A program made the position numbers and the translations under genes. Positions 34,082 through 45,999 of a stretch of DNA of 64,000 nt are shown piece by piece. The number at the start of each line of letters is the position of its first letter. The stretch's first letter is position 1. The notes under the pieces were generated by a model that was not told where the DNA came from, made no database searches, and worked only from the letters and a program-made list of their open reading frames with translations. Source of the DNA: Hippophae tibetana (Eukaryota; Streptophyta; Magnoliopsida; Rosales; Elaeagnaceae); assembly GCA_037013495.1 (NCBI GenBank), contig CM072806.1, positions 28,894,001 through 28,958,000 of the forward strand, read 5' to 3'.

Positions 34082-34638
34082 TATAGTATTCATTTATGAT
34101 GTTTATCCTCCTCTTTAATTTAAAGGACATGTGTCATTAAATTTGTTCCAATATCATTCCCTATAAAAGAGGGTTAAAGATACTATAAAATTCAGACATC
34201 CTCTTTTGTTTGATGTAGTTGACAATTTTTTCTCCATCTTTCTTGCTTAAAACTTATGGATTCTGACCGGGCAAATAGACTGAGGTAGATAAATTAAAAA
34301 TTGAGCTATCTAGACTAAAGGCTCTCCCTTTATAAAGAGACCAAGGGTGAGCTTGCCTCTTATAAGGAGCAACTATCAAGCTCAAGCTCGAGAGAGAAGG
34401 ACCCTGACTAAAATGGCTGCTCTAGTTGATAGGGAGTCCTATTGGGTGACTTTTTATATGAAGCAATTTTATGGGGTCCTCCTCAAAGTGATGGGTGTTT
34501 TTGAGGAATTGGAACATTCTATACTCAACTGAAACTTATCCCTTAACAAAATAGGGGTTAGTATCTACAAAAGTTATCAAGATTTTGGCCTAAACATAAA
34601 AATAAAGAGGAGGATAAACATCATAAATAAATACTATA
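34082..34638. other. 557 bp segment bounded by 36 bp inverted repeats
   Basis: The left copy 34082-34117 and right copy 34603-34638 are inverted repeats with one mismatch in 36 positions. The inside has a TATA-like 'ctataaaagaggg' near 34160 and a decayed coding-like stretch (34347-34532 is open, with Lys/Glu/Ser-rich start, no recognised family). The right copy directly abuts the inverted U5 fragment at 34640. No clear target duplication. It could be a DNA transposon or the by-product of the adjacent LTR rearrangement. Confidence 0.5.
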
Positions 34639-34639
34639 T

Positions 34640-36199
34640 TTATAAAACTCTCGCAAGTACACGAATCATTTTGTAGAAAAATGATAAGTATACTCCCAAG
34701 GTCGATCTAAGGAAGGAATATATGTGGCTTTTAATTTATTATTCAAACTTTTAAAAACGAAATTAAATCCTAAACATCCTGTCATGATATTTGGGTTTTT
34801 ATGCGCGCCACCTACCTGTTGACGTCAACTGATGTCATCTTCACCTACTACGTGTTTCCTCCATTTTTAATCGTTTTTTCACCCACTTTTTATTCCTTTA
34901 CTCACCTATAAATACCCTCATTCTCTTCATAACTAAACACACCTAAAAATACATCTTCTCTTCTCTTTCTTTCTCTCATTTCTTTGTTTTTAAGCTTTTC
35001 TTAGTTTTTAGCTTTTCTTAGTTAGTTTCTCTTAGTTTTAGAGTTCTTCTTTTTTTGAGAAGAACTATTTATGTTTTTGTAATTTATTTGCTTTTCGATT
35101 CAATAAATGGGAGTGCAAATTCCGTTTGGAAATTTTCCAACAACGGGAATAGCATCGAAGTACTGTAAGGATTTTATTTTCTTTACAGTTATTTTTTATG
35201 CTTTATTCTTATATGTTATATTTAATTTATCTGTGATCAAATTTAACTTTGGTGGCTATTTGTAAACATGATATAATAATAACGTTGTTATGCTTGCGAA
35301 ATATTAAATAGGTAAAAATCTCTAAAATGAATTGATTTTATTTTTATTCAAGATTTTATATTAAGAATGTTAGAGAGAAATATATTATTTTTCATTACAA
35401 ACTTAAATCTGAAAATTAGATTTTAAGGTTTAGTTATCCGATGTGATTTATAGTAGTGCTCTTTTATTTGTTGGTACAATCGCCCGGTAGTTAGAGTGAA
35501 GCTCTATTTCAAAAGTTTTTATAAGAATTTTTATCTGAAAATGTATTGACAACATGTTTTCAATAGTGGTTTTAAAACTTGAAAGTTATTACTTGGATAA
35601 TTAAATTGTTAGGTTTAATTTGGACACCTTGAATAAAGTTTAAACTGTCTAACCCCACCAAAGGTGGCATTTAAATGGTTCATTTCAATCTCTTAGAAAA
35701 ATGAATTAATTTAATTAACCAAATTAGTTATCAACCCCACCCATAGATGTTAATTGATTTGTTTAGTTAATAAAGAATATATAACCCCATCAAAGGTGGT
35801 ATTCATATAAAAAGAGAGAATCAATAAATATTAATTTATATCTTTAATAACTTAAATAATATGAGCAAACATAATTAACTTAGTTATTATATCCATAAAT
35901 ACTCAACTATTATAAATGATAAAATTTGCATAAATGTTTATTGAATCTTTATCTATGTTTATTTTTATGTTATTAGATTAGAAACATAAAAACCCAAATA
36001 TCATGATAGGATGTTTAGGATTTAATTTCGTTTTTAAAATTTTGAATAATAAATTAAAAGCCACATATATTCCTTCCTTAGATCGACCTTGGGAGTATAC
36101 TTATCATTTTTCTACAAAATGATTCGTGCACTTGCGAGAGTTTTATAAATATAAAACCAAAGTATTGGTAGAATCGGTGATGCCGGTTTTCGCTCATCA
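34640..36199 (+). mobile_element. Truncated LTR with inverted U5 fragment
   Basis: 34640-34800 is the reverse complement of the U5 part (equivalent to about 3585-3760) of the 2026-type LTR. From about 34803 an LTR lacking most of U3 runs forward to 36199, ending CGCTCATCA. The forward part keeps the GTTGACGTCAAC palindrome (34818-34829), TATA (about 34916), the hairpin (35042-35066), AATAAA (about 35100) and U5. It differs from the 2026 LTR by many substitutions and is therefore older. It interrupts a Gypsy pol relic on its right. Confidence 0.75.
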
Positions 36200-38090
36200 A
36201 TAGCCCATAATGCCCCAGGTAGCTCCTCAATGCATCTTCCTTTAGAACCCTTCCACTTTTTATTTAGTAGGTTTATTATCAACTTGTTAGAAGACTCTAT
36301 CTGACCATTAGCTTATAAATAATATGGCATTGAATGGCACATCATGATGTTGTAATTAATAGAAAACTTTTTAATGTTACGACCTATAAACTGTCCTCCA
36401 TTATTAGTAAAAAAAACTCCTTGGGCAAGCTGAAGTGACAAATTATGGATTTCCAGATAAATAGAATCACTTCCTCTTCCTATATCCTTCTTAGAGGTTC
36501 TGCCCCAATCTAATTGGAAAAATAATCAATGGTAACCAATAAAAACTTCTTTCAACCCCTTACTTGGGGTTAGGGTTCTAGTATATCTAGCCCTTATTTG
36601 TAAATGGGTCATGAGCTAACTATCCTTGTTATGGTAGTTGGCGGTTCGTGTGATAATGGGGAAAATGTTTGACACTTATATCACTCTAGGGTGTACCTCA
36701 TGTAGTCTACTAGCATAGTAGGCAAGTAGTAACCATGTCTTATAATTCACTAACATAGCCTCTTTCCATCCGAATGGGAGTCACGTTCTCCCTCGTGGGA
36801 ATCCAACATAATTATTTCGGACCCTTCGCTAGCTATACACAAGAGCATGGGCTTGTGGAAAACACTTATCTATGCATTTGGAAATGAATCTATTTAGTGC
36901 CACTATTCTTCTATTCAATTGTGAATCCCTTTCATATTGGTAGGAGGCTTCATATTTATGAAGGTTTGTATCTTGTCTAGGTTGGCCTCAATTCCTCGGG
37001 CAAATATAAGATACCTTAAGAATTTTCCTGAAGCAACACTAGAAACACACTTTTTAGGGTTAAGTCTTATACCATATCTTCATATTATGAAAAATATTTC
37101 TTCCAAGTCTTTCGCATGCTTTACTAGATATGCTAACTTTACCACCATATAGTCTATATATGCCTCTAAATTTCTTTCCAATTGGTCAACAAAAATCTTG
37201 TTAACAAGGCATTGATACATAGGCCTTACATTCTTCAACCCAAATTGCATTCTAGTATAACAAAAGGTTCCTTCCTCAATGATGAAAGATGTTTTCTCTT
37301 CATCCTTGGGTGCATTCTGATATGATGGTAAATAGAATATGCATCCAAGAAACTCTTCAAGCCAAAATTGATAGTGGCATAAACCAGATGATTAATACTT
37401 GGGAAGGGGAAACAATCTTTTGTACATGCATCATTTTAGTCCGCAAAGGCCACACACATACGAGGTGATCTATAAGTATTTTTTAACAGCACCACATTTG
37501 ACAACTAGATAGGGTAGTTTAGCTCTCTAATAATATATGTCTATTTAAGAGTGGTGACCTGAATTTTAATCAAATCATTCTTTTCTTTAGGGAACTTCCT
37601 ATTTATTTGCTTGATATTTCTTGCTTTTGAATTGACATTTAACCTATGGGTTATGATCTCTAGGTCAATCCTAGGCATGTCTACAGGCCTCTATGTGAAG
37701 ATGTCTGATTTTTCCTTTAGGAATCGAGATAGTTACTCCCTAACCTCTGTTGTGAAGTATGTGCTTAGCTTTAGAGAGTGGTACTCCTCTTTGTCTCCAA
37801 TTGGTAGATTTTGTACCTCATTTAAGTTTACAAAATCTGCTAGACATCAACCTACTAGCCTTTGTTTTTTGGAAAAGGGCCACGTTGTGGTTACTACTTG
37901 GGAGTGGGCTCTTTGATTTCTATCTATGGAATAGTAATCAGAAAAGTCAAACACAATTAGTACTTGAAATCCTAACTGTCATGCTCATGAGAATTCTTCC
38001 TCCTTCACGTAGCTGCTTCCACCTCTTCATAATAGTATCTTTACGTTGTTGTTGCTCTGCTCTTAAGAATGGGTTACTGTAAATCTTCGT
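36200..38090 (-). mobile_element. TAT-type Gypsy pol fossil
   Basis: Minus-strand relic of pol. The integrase core is at about 36200-36600, RNase H/linker area about 36600-37140, and reverse transcriptase about 37150-37600. The pre-RT region is at about 37600-37990, including 'DMPRIDLEIITHRLNV'. Order and motifs (RT 'FLDAYSIYHHIRMHP', 'LEELPGALWA'-like integrase end) fit the TAT branch. Many breaks; the left end is cut by the LTR at 36199. Its orientation is opposite to the gag relics at 27-34 kb, so it is probably a separate element. Confidence 0.72.
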
Positions 38091-38510
38091 TGTTGGTTTC
38101 TTCTTCTTCTCCTTCTGTTATTTTAGAAGCTTCTTCTATCTTGATGCAGATGAAAGCTAAGATATCTATGCATGAATGTGTTCTTGAGCCTTGAGGACAT
38201 CAGAAATAGTTATTGTGATCACGTTGGTTGATTAGAGTTTTTAGGGTCATTTTGGAAGTTTAAATTTTGATTTGAAAAATGTTTTGATTCCAGAGCATTT
38301 CTTTTATATTTCTTTTCAGATCCCGTTAACTCCATGTTTAGTTTATTGGAATTTAATAGAATGAGAACTTATTCCTTCCAATTTTATGTTTGGTTGGATT
38401 GAAAATTGTGAATATAATAAAATTGATTCCTAAAACAGAAGGAATCAAAATTTATTTTCCCCTTAAGTAATCATGATTTCATTCTCATCTCAATTGTTTT
38501 TCTAATTTTA

Positions 38511-39120
38511 TCCTAACCCCAAATATAACCCTAAACCTTAAGCCCTAAATCCTAAACCTTAAACCCTAAATCACCCTAAACCCTAAATCCCAAGACCCTA
38601 AACCTTAAATCCCAAAACTCTAAACCCTAAATCCCAAATCTTAAAACCCTAAACCTTATTTAGAAAAATAATAATTTTAATCCTAAACCTTAACCCACAA
38701 ATATAACCCTAAACTCTAAACCTTAAACCCCAAATCACAAATCCCAAAATCCTAAACCGTATTTAGAAAAATAATAAGTTTAACCCTAAAACTTAAGCCA
38801 CAAATATAACCCTAAATCCTAAATCCCAAAACCTTAAACCCTATTTAGAAAAATAATAATTTTAACCCTAAATCTTAAGCAATAAATATAACCCTAAACC
38901 TCAAATTCTAAATCCAAAAACCCAAAACCCTATTTAGAAAAATAAAAATTTAAACCCTAAACCTTAACACATAAATATAACTCTAAACCCTAAACCCCAA
39001 ATCCTAAAACCCTAAACCCTATTTAGAAAAATAAAATTTTAACCCTAAACCTTAGACCCTAAATCTCAAACCCCAAAACCCTAAACCCTAAATCCTATTT
39101 AGAAAAATAATAATTTTAAT
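38511..39120. repeat. Degenerate telomere-like repeat array
   Basis: About 600 bp of CCCTAAA and near variants (CCTTAAA, CCCTAAAT). They are interspersed with six copies of a TTTAGAAAAATAATAATTTT-like block (38658, 38758, 38841, 38930, 39020, 39097), giving a higher-order period of roughly 80-105 bp. This is an interstitial telomere-type array that has been amplified as a minisatellite. Confidence 0.85.
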
Positions 39121-39700
39121 AATATATTTTATTTTTAAGTAATAATTATTTAAAAACTAATAATTTCGATAATGTATTTTGTCGGATGAAAAAATAATAA
39201 TTATATAATATTATTTAAACTTTATTGAAGATAGGGATATTAAGATAATATATAGTATTTTTCATTCTTATAATATTGATTTCTTCTTTGATTCCAGTTA
39301 TTAAACAAAAAAAAACTGTTTCATTTCCATTCCATTTCATTCTCATTCTTATTATGATTCCGATTCTATTCCGTGAACCAAATTACACCTAAGTGTTTAT
39401 CTCTTAATTCTCCATTTCTTGAAAGAAAAGAAAGAAAATATGAAGTCTATAAATTATAGTAGGTTTGAAGAGTTCGTAATTTTATCTTATCGTTGAATAA
39501 GGGATACTGAAGCTGTGAAGATTGGCTCCTACTCAACATATTTATTTATTGAGAATTTTTTAAGAGAATATATTCATCGATTATTTTTCATATATTTTCT
39601 TATACTCGTGACTGCCCAATACTTGTAGCTTAATAACCATACCTGAATTGTTTCAATTTTTAGATAGTTTCGAAGAAACAAATATATGTTATATTTTAGG
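39121..39700. other. Intergenic, nothing recognised
   Basis: AT-rich sequence between the telomere-like array and a Copia relic. No coding or element end recognised. Confidence 0.4.
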
Positions 39701-40800
39701 GATAGATATAGTAAAAACTACCATTACTCATCGCTATGCCTATTCTTAGGTGAGAGTGGCTCTTAACTTGAATATTTTAAGGTATTAAAAAGTCTTATTT
39801 GATAAATTGCATATTATGGGACATACCTTACGCAATTACTATACTAAATAGATACAAAATTTATCCATGTCATGATCATTGGAAGGGAATCGTTAGAGTA
39901 CTAAAGTGATCCAATATCAAGGATTCGAAATCTACTAGTGGATTGTGTTCACACTAGTCTGTATGACAGTGTTATGAAATCCTCATAACAACCGTATATT
40001 GTTAGATCTACAATAGAATTTAAATTCATCGCCTTAATAAATGTGGCTAAATGACTATACTAATTCTTATAGAATATTTCTAGATGGTCAATGCTTATGA
40101 CAACACTATGCATCCATTGTGACAATTAGTTCGCAATTGAAAGGGCACATAGTAGCATGTATAATGATAAGTCTAGACATATATGTCGATGACACAATAC
40201 CATTAGATCATTAATCTTAATTGAAGTTATCTCTATTGATTATACAAAATCAAAGGATAACACTACTAATTTGCTAATCAAATGGTTAAATAGAGAACTA
40301 GTTGAGAAATCATTGAGAGGAATGGAACTAAAACCTCCATTCCTATAATGAAATAGTGATGTCGGCTTGCAAAAGATTAAGCCATATTTTTAATGAACCT
40401 TACTGTGAAGAATCCGACTAGAGTACTACGGGGTGTATTATGCAAATTACTCTTATAAATTAGAGATCACTTGTATTAGAGAGAAGTGGGCCACTTCAAA
40501 TAGAAATTGTAGTGAGTTCAATTCTTTAAAAACTCTTGCAAATTAGATGTATATTAAAGGCAAAAAAAGAGCATAATAGTGAAAATTGGAATATGTTAAG
40601 AAAAACTCCTTTGTGAGGTATATCATTGTTTACACAAATGACAAAATAATTCAAAGACATCACGTCTATTGGTTAACTAGTAAAATAAATGTACTTTCAT
40701 GAGAGAAGGTTCAAGAGGTAACACATACCTATTCTATGCCAATTTTAAACTATTGAACTCTGTCATCGAGTAAAAAATATTTTATATTGTTCTATTTGAC
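39700..40800 (+). mobile_element. Copia 3' pol fossil
   Basis: Relic of the RNase H end of Ty1/Copia pol on the plus strand. 'RSTIEFKFIALINVAK' is near 40010-40055, and the pol tail 'KSKDNTTNLLIKWLNRELVE' is near 40245-40305. An untranslated stretch near 40700-40730 (aggtaacacatacct...) resembles the same position of the Copia fossil at 1.8 kb, so both may be one family. Many breaks; LTR not defined. Confidence 0.65.
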
Positions 40801-41770
40801 TACATCGTCAATTTTCATTGAAGTAAGAATTGTTGAAAAATTGGCATACAAAAAGCCAATTTCATACTTATTTTTTAGTATGACCCATTTTGTATTAGTA
40901 GCTTAATGATATGCTCAAAATTATATTTGCGTGAATGAAAATTGATTTTTAAATAAAATAGATATGGCTCATGCGGGCAAATATTTTTGTGAGTAGAAGA
41001 TTTGATAAATTTGTAAAAGAAAAGGATGGAGATAAGGCTCTCAGCAAAGGTGCCTACCTGTTAGAGTTTGGTTCGAATTTTAATTTAATATTTCCACACT
41101 TTCAATAAGTCTAAGAGAAGTCATATTTTAATCCTCACCAAAATTGTAATAAGAAGTAGATCATTATATGAGTTGTATTGTAACTAAAATATGTCTTCCA
41201 TTAAACCTATATAATTGACTCTCCTATATAGTACAAGAAAATATAGAAACATAGTCCCCCTAAAAAGCTATCTCTAAATTTCATAATAATTTTAGATTCT
41301 ATGTGGTAGAGGCTTGGGAAATTTTTGCTCTCTAGAATCAGCTTTGTAGTGACCATTGTATCTTAAGAGAAACATTCACAGATTCTCAAGCACTTGTGAT
41401 GATAATGAATATTAAAGAGCATCACCCAATGATCCATAGCATGTTCCAATTAAGCTTATTAATCAAGAAGATCCTTAATGGACTGATTAGTCTTTGAACC
41501 ATGGAGTAAGCATATTAGGCCAGCTTTCAGCCACAGAGTAAAAGTTATTCAATAAAATCTCGCGTCAAAAAATTCTATGAACAACTGTTAGTATTTTTAT
41601 TATATCTTTATTATTCGATATCCAACTAAGGCTAATCAAAATGTTTTAGAAATCTTAAAGAATGGGCACAATATTTATAGAGATATAAATTTTCTAATTC
41701 GGACTTTACTAAAACAAAATGAGCTAACAAGCTATAGCCATAAATCTATGTTGATTATGTGCAAAATGAC
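40801..41770. other. Repeat-like, not assigned
   Basis: AT-rich sequence with scattered coding-like composition but no motif I can name. Probably further retroelement debris. Confidence 0.3.
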
Positions 41771-41799
41771 TTCTTCTTGAGGACTACTACTTGGGTTTT

Positions 41800-42200
41800 C
41801 ATACTTTTCTTTACATTAAATAATTATTGTTTAAGGATTTCATTATCCTAGAAATTACTTTATTTTCAAATATCATGTATAATTTTATAATTATTTTATT
41901 AGTTAATTTATTTTTATTTCTAGCCTATATAAGGTTGAATTTATGTAATGAGAATGGAGATCAGATATTATGAATGTAATGATAAGATTTTTTTTCTCTT
42001 GCTTCTTAACCGAATATTAATGTAACTTATCAAGATTTAGGATGCCTTATGGCATTCATTAGCTTATCAAGTCTTAGAAAACCTTGTGGAACTTCCTATC
42101 ACACAATCTATATTCTAGCTTCTTAGGGAAATTATACTCAATTTGTTGTTGGGTTTTCAAGGCTAATTCTTTTGGGTTTCACATCATTTGGTATCAAAAC
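41800..42200 (+). mobile_element. Probable LTR end with tRNA-Met primer site
   Basis: A promoter-like 'cctatataagg' near 41924 and a T-rich leader lead to TTTGGTATCAAAAC at 42187-42200, a good but imperfect match to the initiator tRNA-Met primer site. No gag of matching orientation follows and no second LTR was found, so this is a truncated remnant. Confidence 0.4.
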
Positions 42201-42829
42201 TCAAGTTCTAACTTCTTATGCTTATCATTTTATATTTATTCTTTATTTTCACGTTCTTGAGTTTTCTTTTTGAAATATCAAAAAGAAAAATCCAATATAA
42301 TAAAAAAAAGAAAATAGAGATCTGAGTACCCAAAAAAAAGGAAAAAAAGAAATAAAAAATATTTGATAAAGAAAGGATAAAAATTCAAGAAATAAAAATT
42401 TTGTTATAAAAAGTCAAACTTTTGTTTCAAGATTCCTACTTTCTTATTTGTTCTTACCCTATTTTCTTGAGAAATTACTACAATTATCTTCGTGCTACCC
42501 TTTCTTGAGTAAAAAAATAAAAAATAAATTCTCTTACCATTCGTTGTTGAGTCAAAAAATAATATTATTATTCTAGGTTTAGGAGCCTAAACCCTGTTAT
42601 ATTGTCCTATAGTGCTCAGACTTATTTGAATACTTTGGACCATTGATGATAGTTGAATACTACACTGTTTGGAATTCCTTAATGGTTTAGTGTTCTTAGG
42701 AACTAAGGACTTATGAGTAGTCAAATTGAGTACTAAACACGAGAGGTAAAGGTGAGAGTATTTAATTATTACTAATATGTTTTTATGTGAGTTGTTACAC
42801 AATTTTAATTAGGGACAAATCGAACATTC
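42201..42829. other. Intergenic, nothing recognised
   Basis: A-rich stretches (42290-42360) and AT-rich sequence between two LTR relics. No feature supported. Confidence 0.4.
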
Positions 42830-45690
42830 CAAAACAAAGATCGGATATAGCATTCATGTTGTAAGCTTTGCAAAAATCATTTGAGAGGATGAGAGAAGTA
42901 ATGTCAACTATGTATGAAAAGAAAGGGATAAGAGACAAAATTAATTCTGAGGCTATTTCTTTATAATGCTCCTTAGCTACTCTTTTTGGATTAATTTATG
43001 TGTTTCTTGGAAGGTTATCTTGAGGCCTTTGACTTATAGTTTGAGAAAGTTGCCCCATTTGAATCTCCAAGGTTTGAATAGAAGCCCTATAAATGGACTC
43101 TATGTGATACACTTTTGTATTTACTGAATGGATGAAGTCTTTCATCATTCACATTAAATTGCTTTTGTTGTCCTCAATAGGTGGCTTCTTCTCTTATGCT
43201 TATGGTTGTTGTGGTTGTTGAAAATATAATGGTGGGAAGGATTGACCATTGAATTGATTATTACCTTGATTGTTGTCATTGTTTCATTAGAAATTTGGGT
43301 GGTTTCTCCATCATGGATTTTATATGTTTGAGTATGGGTTTCCTTGGCGGTTTTGATTGTGACATAGTTAACTAATTTAGGAAGGTTCCCACATGCCTCA
43401 GTTGAATAAGGTCTATTGTAATAATCACACACTACGAATGGGCTTTGTATCATATTTACCCAATAATGCCACCATCTAACGTTTTAGTTAAACCTAACAG
43501 TATAGCATTTGTTTGAGCCTATAATACTACTATGATGTCTACATCTACTACTCCAGCCATTCTATTTAGGTTTAACCTCTCCATAGCCATTGGCAATTGT
43601 TAGATGCCATCTCATCAAGTAATGCAAAAGATTTCTCTTCAGTTTTACTCGTTAAAACTCCTCTAGATACAACATCAATTATGGTCCTTATATACCTTAT
43701 TAATTCATTAGAGAATGTTTACACTTGTAGCCAGGTAGGAAGAGCATGGTACAAGCATATTCTTCATAGCTCTTTGTAGCATTCCCAAGCTTCATAAAGT
43801 GATTCCCCTTCAAATTGGTGAAAAGAAGTGATGTCATTTTTTAGCTTAGCTGTCTTTAAAGGTGAGAAGTATTTTGCTAAGATTTTTTTAGCCAATGGAT
43901 CCCATATATTGATTGACTCAACATATAGTGACTATAACCATGCCTTAGCTTTTTCCCTTAGTGAGAAAGGAAAAAAAAGATGAATTGCATCATCTGATAC
44001 ACTATTCATCTTGAAGGTGTCACATATTTCCAAGAATGGAGCTAAGTGAAGATTTGGATCATTGTTGACTAACCCTTCAAATTGATTTACTTGTACCATT
44101 TGAATGACTCCTTGCTTAAGTGATTCCTTATCTATTTATAATTAATTGAGCTATATCTACTTGTGGGACTGCAAAACCCTTAATGGTTTAGGGACCATAA
44201 TAGCCCATTGATCCCTTTGTTATGCCATAACCCTTGATTGATCTTATGCTAACTATTTTCATCTTAGGTAAAGTAAAGTTCTCTCTATTTCGGGATCAAA
44301 AGAAATAATATTTTCACCTACCAACTTGGGTATCAATAGAAACAATAAAACAAAAATTATAAGGTCCAAACTAGTATAATAATAACCATTATTGATATAT
44401 GTTATAAGTAATTAGTTCCTCAGTAATGGCACCAACAACTTGGTCAACATGATGCAATCCACAAGTATACGGGTCGTGCAAGTAGTATAATGTACCTAAG
44501 TATAGATATCAATTCCATAATGAGTTGTGTAACTTATAATTCAATACCAATATAACTGTTACGAATACTATAAAAAATATGAAAAACTGAAGAAATAAAT
44601 GAAAACTAATTTTAAATCACAAGACTCAATAACTATGAATATATATGAGAAAATGATCTGAGAATATTTAATCCTCTAATTCCCTAACATGTGAATTACT
44701 AAAATCTCTTAGTATAATCATCAATCAACTATATAATCAATCGAGTCTAACCCAACATGCATACCTCTCTTAAGTACACTATAGACCATATAGTAACAAA
44801 CCTAATTACGCTCTCATGTTAATTAGACTGCATGTTATTCATTAATATCATCAATTATAGATCACACACATAAGAATCATGAATCTCTGCCAAGAAACTA
44901 TGCATCTTATTTAATCAAAACAAATAATTAAATAATATTCCCAAATCTATTTAATTGCCTTTATAGATAAATTGTTGGTCAAACAAGTAATAGCATAAAA
45001 ATATGATTAAATAATAAAATAGAATTGCAATAATAATTAGGGTAAAATATTAGATAGTCACATGTAGAAAATTAGGTCTATAAGACCGCTAGATTAATAA
45101 ATTAGCTATACATAATTATATTCTAAAAGCTCAAATTGTTCATTAAGGAAGACAATAAAATTGATAAAGAAGGGTGAAGAAGAAGAGATACTAAATCTCT
45201 TAATTTGTAGCACTAATCTTCTCTTGAATCCTTTATAAAGTTGTGTCTCATTTAATCTCCTCTTGAACTTTTTTCTCTTCTTTTCTCTTCTTGGCAGCTA
45301 CTAGGGTTTTGATTCTTAACTATATGTTTTCTCTTTATGTCTCTTAATTGTATGTATATGACCTCACTATAGTGCTATAAAGGGTTAAATTGATCCTCAT
45401 TATATTAGGATTCCTATTACTTTGATCCAAGGGACGAGATTGAAAGTTTGAATTCAATTTTATTGTCACACATATTAATCCACACCGCTCAATCAATCGT
45501 GCCTATTCTTAATTGATTTAGTAATGACCTTTTAATCGATCCACTTCTTTTTTCGATCAATCTAGTTATAAAAATTTGATTGATCCAATACCTGGTCGAT
45601 CGATCGTCCCTGTAATTCTATATTTGTCTTCATTTTTGCCTATTTTTGATCCTTTTGATATATTTTCACCTGCTTTGTTACATTAAACAT
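42830..45690 (-). mobile_element. Athila Gypsy 5' fossil (LTR and gag)
   Basis: Minus-strand relic. The LTR spans roughly 44450-45690, with a degraded tRNA-Asp-type primer site near 44410-44435. Gag runs from about 44260 down to 42830. The gag part carries typical Athila stretches: 'APFLEICDTFKMNSVSDDAI', 'FPFSLREKAKAWL', 'KILAKYFSPLKTAKL', and a cysteine-containing segment near 43400. No protease or polymerase remains. Broken at several points; the left limit is set only by loss of recognisable gag. Confidence 0.7.
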
Positions 45691-45999
45691 AAATTATTTT
45701 TCATGATATATTGACATATAACAAAGACAATAAGTGGTTTAGAAGATGATTAATAACTCTACTTTCATAGAGATATTAGCCACATAAAAATATAGAAAAC
45801 AATATTTCTTTCATAGAAAAGCCCAAAGTGACACATTCAACTAGGCCTTAAACAAAAACCTCTAATGTAATCTTGGTAGTTAATGCTTTTGTTTCTCTCC
45901 ATGCCTTGGGTATATGTTCCTTTTATAGAAAATCCTTCTAATTCTACCCAAATTTACCCTATCTCTTCTTCTATCCTCTTATTGTTGACTCAAGTTCTA

